A DNA stretch of 64,000 bases from Linanthus parryae (GCA_023055425.1 JALGPY010000007.1:16068001-16132000); one strand, 5' to 3'; counted from the stretch's first letter, positions 24,914-36,863 are shown. A program made the numbers and translations. The notes: generated from the letters alone by a model not told the origin.

Positions 24914-25094
24914 TTGATGTTATTGACATTCAGTCAATTACTTGATTGATGTCAATAATATCCCATCAATATGATTGATGTTGTTTCCTAGCTTAGTTGA
25001 TTTGTTTTCTAGATTAGTTTTGCTACCCTCTGTATATATTCCAAGACTATTAGCCATTGTAATGCAAGGAAAATCATTCCCACAAATCTCTTTA
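24882..25094 (+). repeat. 3' LTR (TA...TA), 213 bp
   Basis: It pairs with 20280-20492 and is followed directly by the target duplication ACATT. Confidence 0.92.
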
Positions 25095-25099
25095 ACATT

Positions 25100-25644
25100 C
25101 CTATTCCATTTTCATACTATCCTGTGTTTCACTTGTACCTTGAAATAGGGATGACTACAATCAGCTCAACAATGTTTTGAGGCAGCACATTGGACAAGGT
25201 AGCTAATGTCCAATTTTTGGAAATAGGATTGATAAAAGTTGAGACCTTTCCTGTAGCATTTAAGTTTAGATTAGCATTCAAGTTTGCTTTCTTCAAATTA
25301 GGAATCCACCAATCTTCTCCAAACCCTGGTCAATTGGGGACGGAAAACCATATCTTATTAGTTGAAGCAGACTGAATTGGACTTCACAGAATAAGCACTA
25401 GCAAATGAATTCTAAAGTATTTGGTCGGCTTATAAAAATCAATTTTATGTAGGCTGAATTGCTGATTGCATAACCCAATATATTGTAAGCATGAAAGAGT
25501 GATGCCTACTAGTTAATTGTGTTCAAAGGATTACAATTTAATAAGTAATTGACCAATGTTGAAGAAGTACATAGATGAGAACGGAGAGATCTAGGAGCAA
25601 AAGGGGTGGATAATGAGTCGAGTGTGCAATAAAAGACAGAGACG
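25100..25644. other. Host DNA including a LINE scrap
   Basis: Apart from the minus-strand LINE fragment at 25135-25385, no feature is seen. The sequence continues at 27515 after the gag-only insertion. Confidence 0.4.
25135..25385 (-). pseudogene. LINE ORF2 fragment
   Basis: On the minus strand one frame reads GEDWWIPNLKK and then NWTLATLSNVLPQNIVELI. This resembles the segment after the RT in plant L1 ORF2 proteins, where a 'DPWIPN...' phrase is followed by 'W.L..L...P..V..I..I'. It is a short piece with one stop and no flanking duplication that I can see. It is not part of the LINE at 13799-20089. Confidence 0.5.
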
Positions 25645-25649
25645 GCTTG

Positions 25650-26161
25650 TGACGTCGGGTTATTCACCGAGCGGGGAATCACAGCGGAATCAACAATGAA
25701 AAAGGGCAAAGAAACTAGGGCACAAAGCTCTCTAGAATTCAGAAATAATCAATATCAAAGTCTGACTGCAATTTACCCACAAGCCGGGTTAAATAGCTGA
25801 AAATTCTAATTATTTCAAATATGAAAAAATATTCTAAAATTAATGCTATATTAATATTAACCTAATGAAATACCCAGCTAAAAAATCCACCCAAATTGGG
25901 TTCAAATCAATATCCTAATTAATAAATAAATATTCTGAAAATAGAAAACTGTAGATTTCGACCCTTAAACAGTTGATTTTGGTCAAATCAAGGTGGTGCC
26001 CGTGACTTGCACGGGTTCTTTGTAGAACGTAATTTCCTGTCAAAATAATATATGACTTTGTCCGATTCTGACATCCTTCAATTCTTTATCTGATTTTGAG
26101 TTCTGACCGAAACAACTTTTCTGAACTTGAAGAATTAATTCTCCATTTTTCTCTTGCATCA
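25650..26161 (-). repeat. 3' LTR of the gag-only element
   Basis: It begins TGACGTCGGGTTATTCACC on the plus strand and ends TTGCATCA. It pairs with 26994-27509. Confidence 0.88.
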
Positions 26162-26955
26162 GTCACCCCCTCTTCAAAAGAACTCGTCCTCGAGTTCAAC
26201 ATAGGCTCTTGAAAGATGTGAGACACCATAAACGGGTCACAATAAAGATATGACAATTTGATCGGAAAAATAACATATTTCTCTAATTGAGCTTCAACTT
26301 CGTCATCTTCATGTCCAACTTGAATAATTATTTGTGGTGGAGAAATTAATGAACATGTATCTGAAATTACCTCATGAAGAATCGGAACATCTGAAGTATG
26401 ATCTTCATCCTCCATATTCAAAATTTCCCCATCATCTTCATAATCGTCATAAATTGGAGGTCTAGACCAATCAACGACGCTTTCACTTGAAGATGAACTA
26501 ATCTCAACAAAAACTGCATCATAGGAATTATACTTGAACTCCTAAACAATTGGTTCTTCTTTTTCGTCAGGAAAATTAAAATAGTTACCGCTCTGTGACA
26601 TACCCGAATAAACTGGTACATCACTCTTGAAACTCGCTCCTCCATAACGCTCGCTCCAACCACCGTAATCGCCGTTGTAGTGGGTCTCGAACGCGGGCTG
26701 CGAATCGCGATCAAAGACCTTGCGATCCTTAAAATTCTGCGCCGCCAAGCGTTGGGTTAACTTCGCAACTTTTCGCTGCAAATCTCGCAATGCTAGCTGC
26801 TGGGCTAACACATCAATCTGCCTCCGCAGATCTCGTTGTTGCCTCTGCATATCTTTTATCATCAAAACGTCTTGGACGTTACGTCTCCGTTGGAGGGCTT
26901 CCTCAGCCTGACCTACCCGCAGCCGCCAGGACGTCCACGCACCATCGTTGATGAT
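26086..26955 (-). pseudogene. Gag-like protein of the non-autonomous element
   Basis: On the minus strand the frame starts near 26947 (MVRGRPGG). The first strong stretch is a coiled coil rich in Arg and Gln (MMIKDMQRQQRDLRRQIDVL at 26865 and on). It is followed by the Tyr/Gly-rich patch HYNGDYGGWSERYGG and ends with a stop near 26540. In another frame the phrase PPIYDDYEDDGEILNMEDED continues to 26086 with a polar, acidic C-terminus. Similar 'IYDDY' acidic tails occur in plant gag-only elements. At least one stop and one frameshift separate the parts. No zinc knuckle is visible. The role is presumed particle formation. This copy is broken. Confidence 0.6.
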
Positions 26956-26993
26956 GAGCTTCCTCCCAAGTCGAACTTGCTTTTATACCAAAC

Positions 26994-27509
26994 TGACCCC
27001 GAGTTATTCACCGAGCGGGGAATCACAGCGGAATCAACAATCAAAAAGGGCAAATAGACTAGGGCACAAATCTCTCTAGAATTCAGAAATAATCAATATC
27101 AAAGTCTGTCTGCAATTTACCCACAAGCGGGGTTAAATAGCTGAAAATTCTAATTATTTCAAATATGAAAAAAAAAATTCTAAAATTAATGCTAGATAAT
27201 AATATTAACCTAATGAAATACTCAGCTAAAAATATCCACCCAAATTGGGTTCAAATCAAAATCCTAATTAATAAATAAATATTCTAAAAATAGAAAGCAG
27301 ATTGCGACCCTTAAACAACTGATTTCGGCCAAATCAATGTGGTTCCCGTGACTTGTCACGGATATATTTTTAGAACGTCATTTCCAGTCAATATAATATA
27401 CGGATTTGTCCGATTCTGACATCCTTCAATTCTGCCTCTGATTCTGAGCTTTAATCGAAATAACTTTTCTGAAAATGAAGAATTAATTCTCTATTTTTCT
27501 CCTGCATCA
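26994..27509 (-). repeat. 5' LTR of the gag-only element
   Basis: It begins TGACCCCGAGTTATTCACC on the plus strand and ends CTGCATCA. It is upstream in element orientation. Confidence 0.88.
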
Positions 27510-27514
27510 GCTTG

Positions 27515-27796
27515 TGTGGGAGAATTCTAGCAATCCGTACAGTAGTTACAAACTTTAGTTCAAAATGGTTACAAGATGTACCAGATATTCCGTAACTAAT
27601 GAAAGTGAAATTTTCCTAAACAAAGAAAAGAAGAAAAAACAAAAGAAGCTCTGTAAAAGGGAAGACACCTTAGTGAAGTAACATCATGATCAGGCTAGCT
27701 GTAGTGCATAAAATAAATTCATATGTTACACGAATTTGTCAATAGAGAAAAGTTTTGGGATCTGTTAACCAAGGTCTGCTACATTTTGAGTAAGCA
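27515..27796. other. Host spacer
   Basis: The sequence between the gag-only element and the Helitron shows no recognisable feature. Confidence 0.4.
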
Positions 27797-27835
27797 CTAG
27801 GCGTTACCCCGCGCCAAGGCGCGGGGCGAGTGGAT
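27797..27835 (-). terminator. Helitron 3' hairpin and CTAG end
   Basis: This is a nine-base GC stem with a two-base loop followed by TAACGC and CTAG, read on the minus strand. It is the replication-termination signal of Helitrons. Confidence 0.88.
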
Positions 27836-28390
27836 GAATATAGCCTCCGTAAAATGGAGTTAAGTAACTTATATGACTGTGAAACATACAATGGAAACAT
27901 TATTTATAATTTCAAATAATTCGTTCAATATGATCGAATAAGTCTTTACATAAATTACCATAATAAAATCCCGTTTCTATTTTTTTTTATAGTCAATGAG
28001 TGAATCTTGAATTTTATAATAAATATATTTCAAGTTGTACGATTTAGAATCATCTTAACTGAATCTTCACAGATACGTCTGACATAAAATTGAACGGGAT
28101 GAAAGTTGACAAAAAATTAGCTTGGAATAAACACTGAAACACAATTCTCATAAAACCACTAAACAAAATAAAATATAAATTTATTTATTCAACTTTCAAA
28201 TTTGAAAATGAGAATACAATTCATGTTACTAAAGTTTCAAACTATGTAGTATGCATAACTAAAAGTTCGTGGATGTACTACTTATTTTAAGGAATAAGAA
28301 GTCTTACTACAAAGTTCATATACCAATATTATTTACTGAATCTATTACGGTATTATCATGTGTAGTTTACATTATAACAATTCATGTTAT

Positions 28391-31175
28391 GAAATGTTAG
28401 AACTATGTAATATGCATTACAGAGAATTCGTGCAAGCGTTATTTCTTTTTAAAGAATAAGAAGATTTACTTCTGAAATTTGTATATCTATAATATTTATG
28501 AATCTATAATTATAATGTATAGTTTTTTTGAGAAATTTATAATATATGGTTTAGACTAATATGAAAAAATTTATATTCTTGGATCATAAAATTGAAAAAT
28601 CTTAAGAGAATCATCGCCTAGCATAAAACAAACCGGGTTGAAAGTTGAGAAATTTACCATGGACTAATTAGTGAAACACATTTCTTCAAAAACAACTAAT
28701 GTCATTGAATTACATGTAGTTGCACTAACTTAATTTTATATTGTACAAAATGCATACATCATATATCATTAAGAATATAATTTATTTCCCTAAAAAAGAA
28801 TATATCTCTTCCGACTTTATTTACGTAAATGCTAAATCTAAATGTGAGATCATAATTTAGATTATTAAGGGTTAAAACTACTAAATCATCAAATAAGTAT
28901 TTATAAATTTATTACTTCCTTTTAGAAAAAAGAAGAATTACTAATGAAGTTCATGTACCTACATTATCATTGAAACTGTTATGATGATATGATATAGTAA
29001 GCATAATTACTATTGAAGTTAATGTTGGTATATTATTTATTGAACTTATTATGATATTATAATATATATTTTGGACTAATATAAAAAACTATTCTCGGAT
29101 AAAAAAATCAAGCAATATTTAGAGAATTATCTAACATAAAATTAACCAAGATGAAAGTCTAAAAAATTGCCAAGGACTAATTACTGAGAAATATTTCTCA
29201 AAAAATCACTAATGTCATTTACATCGTATAGATGCACTAATTTAAACGTTTTATTGTATATAATGCATACCATAGGCATTTTTAACATAGTTTCTTTTTC
29301 CAAATTGAATATAATTTTGTACAACTACATTTACATGGACGCTAAACTTGTATATGAGATCACTATTTATGTTATTAATTTAAACTTATATAATATGCAT
29401 CAATTAAGGTTTAATTGAAGACTTTTATTTAAATAATAAAAATACTTACGCTATTGCCAAAATAAATGTATACTATTATTACATATTTTACACTAACATA
29501 TAGAACATGTTTATATTCAGGTAATAAAATCAAGGATGGACATTCATTACTAATTAAATATTGTAATATTAAAATGAATATTAATTGCTCATGAGTTACA
29601 AACAATAAGAGTAACCTTCAAATTATAATGACAAAGTAATATTTGAATACGTGTCGATTTGTAATTGGTTAATCTTGATAAAATAAACACGTAGGATGAC
29701 AAATGTCTTACTCATAATGAATATTTTAAGACAAATGGCGGAACGTGGTTCAACCTCGAGACTTTTCTGCTTTTATATTATTGAAATGTTAGAACTATGT
29801 AATATGCATTACTGAGAATTCGTGCAAGCGTTATTTCTTTTTAAAGAATAAGAAGATTTACTTCTGAAATTTGTATATCTATAATATTTATTGAATCTAT
29901 AATTATAATGTATAGTTTTTTTGAGAAAGTTATAATATATGGTTTAGACTAATATGAAAAAATTTATATTCTTGGATCATAAAATTGAAAAATCTTAAGA
30001 GAATCATCGCCTAGCATAAAACAAACCGGGTTGAAAGTTGAGAAATTTACCATGGACTAATTAGTGAGACACATTTCTTCAAAAACAACTAATTTCATTG
30101 AATTACATGTAGTTGCACTAACTTAATTTTATATTGTACAAAATGCATACATCATATATCATTAAGAATATAATTTATTTCCCCAAAAAAGAATATATCT
30201 CTTCCGAATTTATTTAGGTAAATGCTAAATTTAAATGTGAGATCATAATTTACATTATTAAGGGTTAAAACTACTAAATCATCAAATAAGTGTTTATAAA
30301 ATTATTACTTCCTTTTAGAAAAAAGAATAATTACTAATGAAGTTCATGTACCTACATAATCATTGAAACTGTTATGATGATATTATATAGTAAGCATAAT
30401 TACTATTGAAGTTAATGTTGGTATATTATTTATTGAACTTATTATGATATTATAATATATATTTTGGACTAATATAAAAAACTATTCTCGGATAAAAAAA
30501 TCAAGCAATATTTAGAGAATCATCTAACATAAAATTAACCAAGATAAAAGTCTAAAAAATTACCAAGGACTAATTATTGAGAAATATTTCTCAAAAAATC
30601 ACTAATGTCATTTACATCGTGTAAATGCACTAATTTAAACGTTTTATTGTATATAATGCATACAATAGGCATTTTTAACATAGTTTCTTTCCCCAAATTG
30701 AATACAATTTTGTACAACTACATTTACATGGACGCTAAACTTGTATATGAGATCACTATTTATGTTATTAATTTAAAATTATATAATATGCATCAATTAA
30801 GGTTTAATTGAAGACTTTTATTTAAATAATAAAAATACTTATGCTATTGCCAAAATAAATGTATATTATTATTATTACATATTTTACACTAACATATAGA
30901 ACATGTTTATATTCAGGTAATAAAATCAAGGATGGACATTCATTACTAATTAAACATTGTAATATTAAAATGAATATTAATTGCTCATGAGTTACAAACA
31001 ATAATAGTAACCTTCAAATTATAATGACAAAGTAATATTTGAATACGTGTCGATTTGTAATTGGTTAATCTTGATTAAATAAACACGTAGAATGACAAAT
31101 GTCTTACTCATAATGAATATTTTAAGACAAATGGCAGAACGTGGTTCAACCTCGAGACTTTTCTGCTTTTATATT
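28391..31175 (-). repeat. 1.39-kb tandem duplication inside the Helitron
   Basis: The unit that starts GAAATGTTAGAACTATGTAA at 28391 recurs at 29783, 1392 bp further on. Similarity continues to the Helitron 5' end, with TTTCTGCTTTTATATTA at about 29769 and again at about 31176. The inner junction keeps the 5' terminal sequence except for its outermost bases. Copies differ by scattered substitutions and small indels. Confidence 0.9.
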
Positions 31176-31185
31176 ATATATAAGA

Positions 31186-31534
31186 TTGGATAAACTTTCA
31201 CTCTACTGCAATAGTGTGCGAGTTATCTCAAGACGTTGACCGATGTTGCCCAAATTTTAAGCTCAAGACATCAAGACGCAAATGTTCAAAAATTTTAATA
31301 ATACAAACATGACTAACTCAACCACACGCTGAAGGGTTGCTGTAAGTTTTACTCTTAACAGTTCCACTTTTATTTATTTTGTGTTTTTAAAATGCTTTTA
31401 CAAGTATTCTAGTGTTGACACAATTTCCTTTACAGGTGAAGCAAGCAAACCCTACCTGCATGAGCTGTGTAGACGATGAATATTTTCCTTAACATATCAA
31501 TAGTACGAAAGATCCGGACCAAAAAAAATGAAAA
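31186..31534. other. Host spacer
   Basis: AT-rich sequence. One acceptor-like site (CCTTTACAG) lies at about 31428-31436, but no exon can be supported. Confidence 0.35.
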
Positions 31535-31856
31535 GGCTTAATTACTTAATGCATACCCCTAGTATGCCGAAACTCTCACATTACAACTCCCAATTCTAAA
31601 CTACCTTATTGCACTCTCCATTTGCAAACAAAACGTCAATTTCAAATTGGTAATTTTTTTCCGTCCGTCCGTTAAGAGAATATTCCGTTATTGACAATCA
31701 TGTCCATTTCTTTAAGGGTAAAAATGTCCACACAGTAAAAGTAAAGAGCACCTCCACAGCCACCACCAATACCGCCGCATCCGCAACCATCACCCAGCAG
31801 CCTGTACCCAAATTCTGGCTTTCCCATTCTGTTCAAACTAAAAGATAAGAAACCCT

Positions 31857-31893
31857 TTCAGTTACAATTAATGAAAATTGTTAGAGTTCTTTA
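31857..31893 (+). repeat. Residual 5' LTR, 37 bp
   Basis: The phrase TTCAGTTACAATTAATG through GAGTTCTTTA is identical to the end of the 3' LTR at 36349-36385. Confidence 0.8.
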
Positions 31894-31981
31894 TGGTATC
31901 AGAGCCTCTTGCTTACTGCGACGCTCCCTTTCCCAATTTCTAGGGTTTGTTCATCGTTTTTTCGTTTTTTCGTTCCTCACC

Positions 31982-33057
31982 ATGGGTGATTTTCCCTCTG
32001 GTTTGAAGTTTCTAGTCTCCAATCTCAATTCACTGGTTCAAATTAACTTGACAGTGCCAATTATCTTGTATGGAGAGCTCAAATGCAAGCCGTATTTTCT
32101 GCTAATGGTGTTCTTGAGCATGGTCAAGGCTCGGTTCCTTCACCGACTGTTCTTGATCGCTCCGGTGTTTCTACGAATCCGGCGTATTCTGATTGGAAAT
32201 GTGTCGAACAACATCTTCGCACATGTCACATTGCTTTTATTAGCCCAGCGATTCTTCCGATTATTCTTCATCTTTCGTCTGCCGTTGAGATCTAGAATTG
32301 TCTGCAACAACGTTTCACGTCTCTTTATCAGTCTCATATCTAGCAATTGAAGTATCAGTTGTGGTCTCTTGCGAAAGGTTTTCAATCTATGAGTGCCTAT
32401 CTTGATTTGATTAAGCACATCGTTGATTGGCTTCTTCTGGTAAATGAGAAAATCTCTGATGAAGACTTCATGCTTTATATTATGCGAGGGTTGCCTAAGG
32501 AGTATGATGTGTTTCGAGCCACTATTCGTATTCATAATTCATCTATTGCTCTAGATGATTTCCAAAATATGTTGTTCAATGAGGAACTTCATGTTGTTTC
32601 TACTCTCAAAACTGAATCAATTGATGTTGTTACTGCTTATCAAGCTACAAGTACCTTTGGTCCTCAGTCAAGGTTTAAGCCACATTTCAACAAACCTATG
32701 CCTGGTTATGGCAATTCTTCATCTGCCTATAATGGTAAATCAACTCCTGGTTATGATTGAAGAACAGACAAAAACACTATAGTTTGCCAAATCTGCAACT
32801 AGACCAGACATTCAGCCTTGGATTGTTGGTATAGGCTAGATACTGCTAAGTATCGAATTAAGAGATATTTTAAGCAAGCTCATCTTGCTTCTGGTATTGG
32901 CAACAACTTCTATCATGGACATCACACTGGACATGGCTCAAACTCTTCAATGGTTTCTGAATCTGATGCTGGCTTTGGAATTGGTGCTGGTTATGGTTCC
33001 GCTGTGTCTTCTGCTCCTTCACAACCTAAGTCCATGCCTTGGTGTGTAGACACATGA
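31982..33057 (+). pseudogene. gag: Gag of the truncated copia (broken)
   Basis: ATG at 31982 begins MGDFPSGLKFLVSN. A shift near 32050 moves the frame, and the typical gag middle part (HLRTCHIAFISPAI) is read in the frame of 32083-32295. After a stop near 32296 the part DEDFMLYIMRGLPKEYD is open at 32347-32760. A decayed knuckle region (CQICN...HSALDCWYRLD) at about 32791-32841 follows a stop. Gag ends near 33057. There are several stops and shifts. Confidence 0.75.
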
Positions 33058-36000
33058 GCTACAAATCATTTAACTAATGATTTTCAACAATTTCATCTCA
33101 GTCATCCCTATCATGAAAATGATTCAATTCTAGTTGGAAATGGTGCAGGCATGCCAATTAACAACATTGGTCAGGGTGAGATCATCTTATCTTCTTGAAA
33201 ATATTCTTTACCAAATTTACTTCATTCCAACACTCTTGCATCCAACTTACTTTCAGTATCTCAATTTACTAGAGATCATGCTTGTAGTATTACTTTTGAC
33301 TCTAAAGGTTTTGTCATGCAGGACAATTCCACTAAGATAATTCTATTCAAGGGCCCTTGTAGACAAGGACTCTATCTCTTGCCTGCATCCACAGGATCCA
33401 CTCCTGTTGCTGCTACTTCTGTTATATCTTCTCCAGCAGCTATGTCCACAAGCTTACCTAATAATGCTTGTCATCAGCCCTCTCTTTGGCATTATAGATT
33501 AGGACACCCTTCTTCTGATCCAAATCTTGTGTATGTGAAGCACGTGATGTTAGTAAGAGTCATAAACTTCCTTTTTCTTTGTCAAAATCTACAACTACTG
33601 AACCCTTTGCTCTTGTTCACACTGATATCTGGGGTCCTGCTCCAGTATCATCCTGTAAAGGTTTTGTTTACTACATTTTTTTGTGGATGATTGTACCAAG
33701 TTTTGTTGGTTATATCCATTAGTCTCTAAGTCCCAAGCATATACTGCTTATTTTCATTTCGCAAAACTTGTTTCCACACAGTTTCACACCAAAATCAAAG
33801 TGTTCAGAACTGATAATGGTTCAGAATACATTAACTCCAATTTTGGTATTTTTCTGCAACAAGAAGGAACTGTTCACCAAACTTCTTGTCCACATACCCC
33901 TGAGCAAAATGGTAGAGTGGAAAGAAAACACAGATATTTGGTTGAAACTGCTCTTGCTCTTTTGTCACATTCTCATATTCCTTCAACCTTTTGGCTTGAA
34001 GCTATAGTTACTGCAAATTTCTTGATTAACAGAATGCCAAAGAGAAGTCTTGATTTTCAGTCACCATTTCAAAAGTTGTATGGTGTATCTCCAGATTATA
34101 ATATGCTCATTTGGTTGTTTATGTTTTCCATGGCTAAAACCATACACTAAACATAAACTACAACCTAATTCTGTCAAATGTGTTTTCTTGGGTTATTGTT
34201 TCACCTCTAAAGGGTTCATGTGTTATGATCTTTCATCCCATAGAGTTTATATTTTCAGACATGTACAGTTTTATGAACATGTTTTTCCTTACAAACAAAC
34301 TTCTTCTACAAATGTGTCTGAGTTCTCTGCTTCTCCTAATTAAAAAAATTGTTTCCATCTATTTTCACTCCTATTGTGTCATCTCAACTATCTTTTGCAC
34401 CTAACATCACTTCTTTTGTACCACCAATTCATAGTACACCTGTTACCCCATCCAGTCCTGTTACTTCACCTACATCAAATCATGCTTCTCCTAGTTCACC
34501 TACAACTTCTTCCTCCACCAACACTTCTTCTATCAATATTCCTCCACCTCTACCTAGATATGTTACCAGATCTCAAACTGGTACACTTAAACCAAAATCC
34601 AAATATGCTTGTCCTGCTACTAAAATTCCTTCTTTGCTCACTGAACCAAAAACTTGTCATGAAGCCTTAACTATTCCAGAATGGAAACAAGCTATGACTG
34701 AAGAATATCATGTCTTATTAAGACAAGGCACCTGGAACTTAGTTCCTTTGCCACCTTCTAGAAATTCTATTGGATGCAAGTGGGTGTTCAGGGTAAAGAA
34801 AAATGCAGATGGTACTTTAGCCAGGTACAAGGCTAGATTATTTGCCAAAGGGTTTCTACAGCATTGTGGAGTTGATTATACAGAGACATTTTGTCATGTG
34901 GCTAAACAACCAACTATTAGACTGGTTTTGAGCTTGGCTCTTCATTAAAAAATGGTCTATTAGGTAATTAGATGTATCTAATGCCTTTCTTCATGGTATC
35001 TTGGAAGAGGAAGTGTATATGGATCATCCTGCTGGTTTTGTACATCAAAAACACCCAAAATTTGTGTGCAAACTAAAGAATCCCTATATGGGCTTAAGCA
35101 AGCACCCATTTCTTGGTACATTCTTCTAGCTTCCTTTCTGGTTACTCAAGGTTTTGTCTCAAGTGTGGTTGATTCTTCACTCTTTGTGAAACACTCTCAA
35201 GGGAACTCTTTGGTCATACTCATCTATGTAGATGATATTTTAATCACTGGAAGCTCAGAAAAACATGTTCAAAGTTGCATTGATATTTTGAGTTCTAGGT
35301 TTGACATGAAAGATCTAGGATTTTTGACTTATTTTCTGGGAATTGAGGTCTCCAAAACTGATGATGGTGGTCTGCTTTTGCATCAACACAAATATGCAAC
35401 TGAGTTACTACATAAGGTAGGAATGAGTTCTTGTAAATCCTCAGTGTCTCCAGTAGCTCCAAAGGTCAAACAAGAAGATGTAGCTCTCTTTGCTGATCCA
35501 GCTCTCTACAGAAGCATTGTTGGTAGTTTGCAGTATTTAACTGTCACCAGACCAGACATTCAGTATGCAGTGAATAGTGTGTGCCAATTTCTACATAATC
35601 CTACAAATAGCCACTTTCAATCATTTAAAAGAATATTGTGGTACATCATAAGGAACATGTAATTTTGGTCTTAAGTTCTCTTCTAGTGCATTCACAGTAC
35701 AAGCCTTTTCTGTTGCTGATTGGGCAGGAGATCTAATCACTAGAAAGTCTACTACAAGTTTTGGTATTTTTCTGGGTAACAATCTTATTTCTTGGTCTTC
35801 AAGAAAGCAATGCACAGTGAGTAGAAGCTCAACTGAATCAGAATACAGAGCCTTAGCTGCTGTTACTTCAGAAATAAGTGGCTAGGTTATCTTCTCAAAG
35901 ATCTGCATATTTGTGTTGAGCAGCCTACAGTATGGTGTGACAACCAATATTCCATAGCTTTAGCTTCAAATCCAGTTTTCCATGCCAGAGCCAAGCACAT

Positions 36001-36172
36001 AGAGCTGGATTATCACTATGTGAGAGAGCAAGTTCTAGCTAAAGCAGTACAAGTTAGGTATATCTCTTCCAAAGATCAGCCTTCTGATGTCTTTACTAAA
36101 GGACTGCCTAATCATCAATTCTTGTATCTTAGAGATAAGTTGAAGTTGCAGCAAGTTTCATGTGGTGTTTGA
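33030..36172 (+). pseudogene. pol: Pol of the truncated copia (broken)
   Basis: The protease phrase WCVDTxATNHLT is interrupted by a stop at about 33055, with Asp-Thr in place of Asp-Ser. The pre-integrase phrase LWHYRLGHPSSDP is near 33487. The integrase core is read around 33683-34150 (FRTDNGSEY and HTPEQNGRVERKH). The integrase tail and a Pro/Ser/Thr-rich spacer follow. RT begins near 34650 (IGCKWVFRVKKNADGT), is shifted near 34950, and has an intact YVDD at 35225-35236. RNase H runs to about 36170 with further shifts near 35660 and 35883. Domain order is copia. The copy is inactive. Confidence 0.82.
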
Positions 36173-36238
36173 TTATACTGTGTTAAGATGTTGAAATTTA
36201 TGTTTTCTGTATTTTAGAGAGGTTAGTTTAAGAGGGAA

Positions 36239-36385
36239 TGTTAAGGACTATATTGAAGTCCTTTGTAGAGTGAAAGGGTAGTTTAGTCTTTGTACTGAAA
36301 GATGTGTTAGGTGTTGGTTTACATTTCACTACAAGTGTAATTAGACAATTCAGTTACAATTAATGAAAATTGTTAGAGTTCTTTA
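36239..36385 (+). repeat. 3' LTR, 147 bp
   Basis: It is preceded by a purine tract (aagaggga). It starts TG and appears to end TA, because the primer site follows the same end at 31893. Confidence 0.75.
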
Positions 36386-36863
36386 GATCGAGAACCCAAA
36401 ACTTTCATTGGCATGGCGGCAAAGTCCGCCGGTTTAAATCGTGACGGGGACAAAACTTCCAGGAAGAAGATTGGGTCGATTTCTGATTTGGCGGAGATGA
36501 TGGGTGTCGAGACGGCCGGTTTTTATGGCCACGGCGGCGGCGTGGGTGATTGAGGAAGGGGCGGGGAGAGATGTTGCTGTGTTGGAGAGGGATACGAAGA
36601 ATTTTGCAGCAAGGAAGTAAGAGACGTCTTTCTCCATATTTAACTCCATTTTTTAGTTTATTTTTGTTCTTTATTATTTTATTTATATTTCTATGTATTC
36701 ACAGAACTGCCCTTTTCATATGGATAGCGTTTAAACAAAAAAAATTACCAGTTTGAGATTGATATTTTTTTGGAAACGGGGAGAGCAATAAGCTAGTTCT
36801 AGAATTGGAGGTTGCAATGTGAGAGTTTCGAAAAACTGGGTGTATGCATTAAGTAATTAAGCC

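Larger units (their letters stand above)
20280..25094 (+). mobile_element. Ty1/copia element with short TA...TA LTRs, defective
   Basis: Two 213-bp LTRs (20280-20492 and 24882-25094) begin TATTAGAGGAAA and end AAATCTCTTTA. The element is flanked by the exact duplication ACATT (20275-20279 and 25095-25099), which fixes the ends as TA...TA instead of TG...CA. The primer site TGGTATCAGAGC starts at 20493, directly after the LTR. A purine tract (gaggggga) precedes the 3' LTR. Gag and pol are in copia order with several stops and frameshifts. Confidence 0.92.
25650..27509 (-). mobile_element. Gag-only non-autonomous LTR retrotransposon
   Basis: Two LTRs (25650-26161, 512 bp, and 26994-27509, 516 bp) share TG...CA ends and most of their sequence. 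The element is flanked by the exact duplication GCTTG (25645-25649 and 27510-27514). On the minus strand the upstream LTR is followed by TTTGGTATAAAAGC, a diverged tRNA-iMet type primer site. The 832-bp interior encodes only a gag-like protein. It has no protease, RT or integrase, so it must have been mobilised by another element. The layout matches TR-GAG or LARD/TRIM-like elements. Confidence 0.88.
27797..31185 (-). mobile_element. Non-autonomous Helitron with internal tandem duplication
   Basis: On the minus strand it begins TCTTATATATAATATAAAAG, the usual plant Helitron 5' end, at 31185. It ends at 27797 with a GC-rich hairpin (CCCCGCGCC-TT-GGCGCGGGG) followed 6 nt later by CTAG. The flanking bases are A on the 5' side and T on the 3' side, as expected for insertion into an AT dinucleotide, and no target duplication is seen. 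The 3.4-kb AT-rich interior encodes no RepHel protein. About 1.39 kb is present twice in tandem (28391-29782 and 29783-31175). Confidence 0.9.
31857..36385 (+). mobile_element. Copia element with truncated 5' LTR, defective
   Basis: The 3' LTR (36239-36385, 147 bp) starts TGTTAAGGACTATA and ends GAGTTCTTTA. Only its last 37 bp remain at the 5' side (31857-31893), directly followed by TGGTATCAGAGCC at 31894. Gag and pol are in copia order with very many lesions. The element sits inside MULE A. No target duplication can be read because the left end is lost. Confidence 0.85.
31535..36863. mobile_element. Mutator-like element A with nested copia
   Basis: The left end GGCTTAATTACTTAATGCAT and the right end, its reverse complement, form inverted repeats. 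They match for at least 110 bp, including the blocks ATACCCCTAG, ACTCTCACATT and CTCCATTTGC. The same ends bound the MITE at 39646 and element C at 46796, both of which have exact 9-bp duplications. Here the flanking 9-mers (31526-31534 and 36864-36872) are only partly alike, so the duplication has decayed. The interior on both sides of the copia is GC-rich with short coding-like pieces, such as MAAKSAGLNRDGDK at about 36414. No transposase is visible. Confidence 0.75.

Noticed and set aside
29212..30811. Two near-identical 68-codon ORFs
   Set aside because: They are copies of the same AT-rich segment in the Helitron duplication, without coding bias or domain.
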